Below are positions 6,015-6,842 of a DNA stretch of 6,842 bases, one piece after another. The notes under the pieces are model-generated. The model searched no databases and was not told the origin of the DNA. It saw nothing but the letters and a program-made list of their open reading frames with translations. The translations under genes were made by a program, and so were the position numbers. The stretch's first letter is position 1. Each line of letters starts with the position of its first letter. The stretch covers positions 31,151 to 37,992 of the forward strand of contig DLXW01000252.1 in assembly GCA_003448685.1 (NCBI GenBank), given 5' to 3'. Source of the DNA: Cyanothece sp. UBA12306 (lineage in GTDB: Bacteria; Cyanobacteriota; Cyanobacteriia; Cyanobacteriales; Microcystaceae).

Positions 6015-6656
6015 ATGAGAATTAAGATTTGTGGTATTACAAAACCAAGCCAAGGACAAGCGATCGCCCAATTAGGAGCAACAGCTTTGGGTTTTATCTG
6101 TGTTCCCCAGTCTCCTCGATATGTAACTCCTGAGCAAATTAAGGCTGTAGTGGCTGAAGTTTCTACTAAAGTTGATCTGATCGGTGTGTTTGCTAATGCA
6201 AGTTTAGCAGAGATAGAAAAGGTCTTACAGGAAACTCCATTAACAGGAATACAACTCCATGGAGATGAGTCTCCTCAATTTTGTGATCAAGTTAAACAAA
6301 GTTTTGGCAATTTTGAAGTAATTAAAGCTTTTAGAATTAAAAACCTTCAATCTTTAGAGACGATCAATGGTTATTTTGATCGGGTAGATACTTTGCTCTT
6401 AGATGCTTACCATCCCCAATTATTAGGGGGAACGGGACATACTTTGAATTGGGATACTTTAGAAGAATTTAAACCTCCTCTGCCTTGGTTATTAGCAGGG
6501 GGATTAAATCCTGATAATGTACAATTAGCGTTAAATCGATTACAACCTACAGGGATTGATTTATCTAGTGGAGTTGAGCGATCGCCTGGGGATAAAGATT
6601 TGACAAAAGTCACTCAATTATTTAAGCAACTTGACCAGAAAAATCTTAGAAATTAG
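6015..6656 (+). CDS. trpF: Phosphoribosylanthranilate isomerase TrpF
   Basis: TrpF catalyses the Amadori rearrangement of phosphoribosylanthranilate to CdRP, the third step of tryptophan synthesis from chorismate, in the cytoplasm. The 213-residue protein is a normal-length single-domain (beta-alpha)8 barrel. Visible landmarks are KICGIT at 4-9 with the catalytic base Cys6, [12 protein letters not shown] at 26-37, GIQLHGDE at 78-85, the catalytic acid Asp130 in LLLDAY, GGTG at 138-141, and the phosphate-binding LAGGL at 160-164 and SSGVE at 184-188. All key residues are intact. A TTG codon at 6012 is directly in front, but the ATG at 6015 gives the canonical MRIKICG start and is chosen. No clear ribosome site precedes it. 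It stands alone, not in a trp operon, as is common in cyanobacteria, and is divergent from psaK, with 105 bases between the preferred starts. No trp attenuator or leader peptide is visible. Confidence 0.96.
   Translation: MRIKICGITKPSQGQAIAQLGATALGFICVPQSPRYVTPEQIKAVVAEVSTKVDLIGVFANASLAEIEKVLQETPLTGIQLHGDESPQFCDQVKQSFGNFEVIKAFRIKNLQSLETINGYFDRVDTLLLDAYHPQLLGGTGHTLNWDTLEEFKPPLPWLLAGGLNPDNVQLALNRLQPTGIDLSSGVERSPGDKDLTKVTQLFKQLDQKNLRN
6060..6067. repeat. HIP1 octamer GCGATCGC near the 5' end of trpF
   Basis: Exact HIP1 palindrome inside trpF, about 45 bases after the start codon. trpF holds a second copy near its 3' end. Confidence 0.9.
6578..6585. repeat. HIP1 octamer GCGATCGC near the 3' end of trpF
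   Basis: Exact HIP1 palindrome inside trpF, overlapping the codons just after the conserved SSGVE phosphate-binding motif. Confidence 0.9.
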
Positions 6657-6842
6657 CTAACAATTAGGTTATTGTGTTGATTTAACTTTTGGCAACGGAA
6701 CTATTAATTTTTTATGGCAATTTTCATTTCCATAGATTAAACCTCAAAACTGCTTAAATCCTCACCTAAAGGGGTGACAACTAGACTCAGTAGATCACAA
6801 AGATCCTAGTTAGGATTGCGGGGGAGCTTCGGAGACCGGAGC
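6657..6842. other. Spacer after trpF with weak hairpins and a GC-rich right edge
   Basis: No coding frame of note is seen. TCACCTAAAGGGGTGA (6762-6777) can form a six-pair stem including one G-T pair, and ATCCTA-GT-TAGGAT (6803-6816) is a short dyad; neither has a T-run, so a trpF terminator is uncertain. From 6818 the composition turns sharply GC-rich (GCGGGGGAGC and on). GCTTCGG (6826-6832) and CCGGAGC (6836-6842) form a seven-pair stem around AGA ending exactly at the window edge. This may be the start of a structured RNA or a dispersed repeat. Confidence 0.4.

Noticed and set aside
6407..6613. Minus-strand open frame opposite trpF
   Set aside because: It is antisense to the conserved TrpF C-terminal barrel and shows no recognisable domain.
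6657..6842. tRNA or tmRNA gene
   Set aside because: No cloverleaf, T-arm or anticodon arm can be built from the visible bases; only one hairpin is seen at the truncated edge.

Overview
The window looks like chromosomal DNA from an AT-rich, probably unicellular cyanobacterium (Crocosphaera/Cyanothece-like; the genus is a guess). The evidence is a photosystem I psaK gene, four exact copies of the cyanobacterial HIP1 octamer GCGATCGC (2554, 4768, 6060, 6578), cyanobacterial-style TilS and TrpF proteins, and pseudopilin genes of a type common in cyanobacteria.

Layout from left to right. (1) 1-1499, plus strand: the 3' end of a GspH/FimT-like pseudopilin gene, followed 12 bases later by a 413-residue pseudopilin with a class III (prepilin-peptidase) signal and a long C-terminal extension. 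They look like the end of a minor-pilin operon whose start lies left of the window. (2) 1500-1968: no intact gene. It holds a decayed IS630-family transposase, broken by stops and frameshifts and carrying Asn where the second catalytic Asp should be, lodged between the convergent pseudopilin and tilS genes. (3) 1969-5383, minus strand: an FHA-domain protein, then an ABC exporter half-transporter, then tilS (tRNA-Ile lysidine synthetase). Five perfect TTTAGAA heptamers sit almost against the tilS start codon. (4) 5384-5633: a spacer with a 15-bp hairpin downstream of psaK, a likely transcription terminator. (5) 5634-5939, minus strand: psaK of the PsaK2 type, with a clean TATAAT box and a Shine-Dalgarno sequence that together favour an internal start at 5909. 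(6) 6015-6656, plus strand: trpF, divergent from psaK. (7) 6657-6842: a spacer with no gene, ending in a GC-rich hairpin cut by the window edge.

The genes serve different jobs: surface pilus or secretion machinery, tRNA modification, membrane export, phosphopeptide recognition, photosystem I antenna attachment and tryptophan synthesis. I see no sign that they form one system. I found no convincing undescribed system. The items most worth a second look are the heptamer array at tilS, the non-canonical pseudopilin with its extension, the transposon remnant and the psaK start/promoter arrangement.
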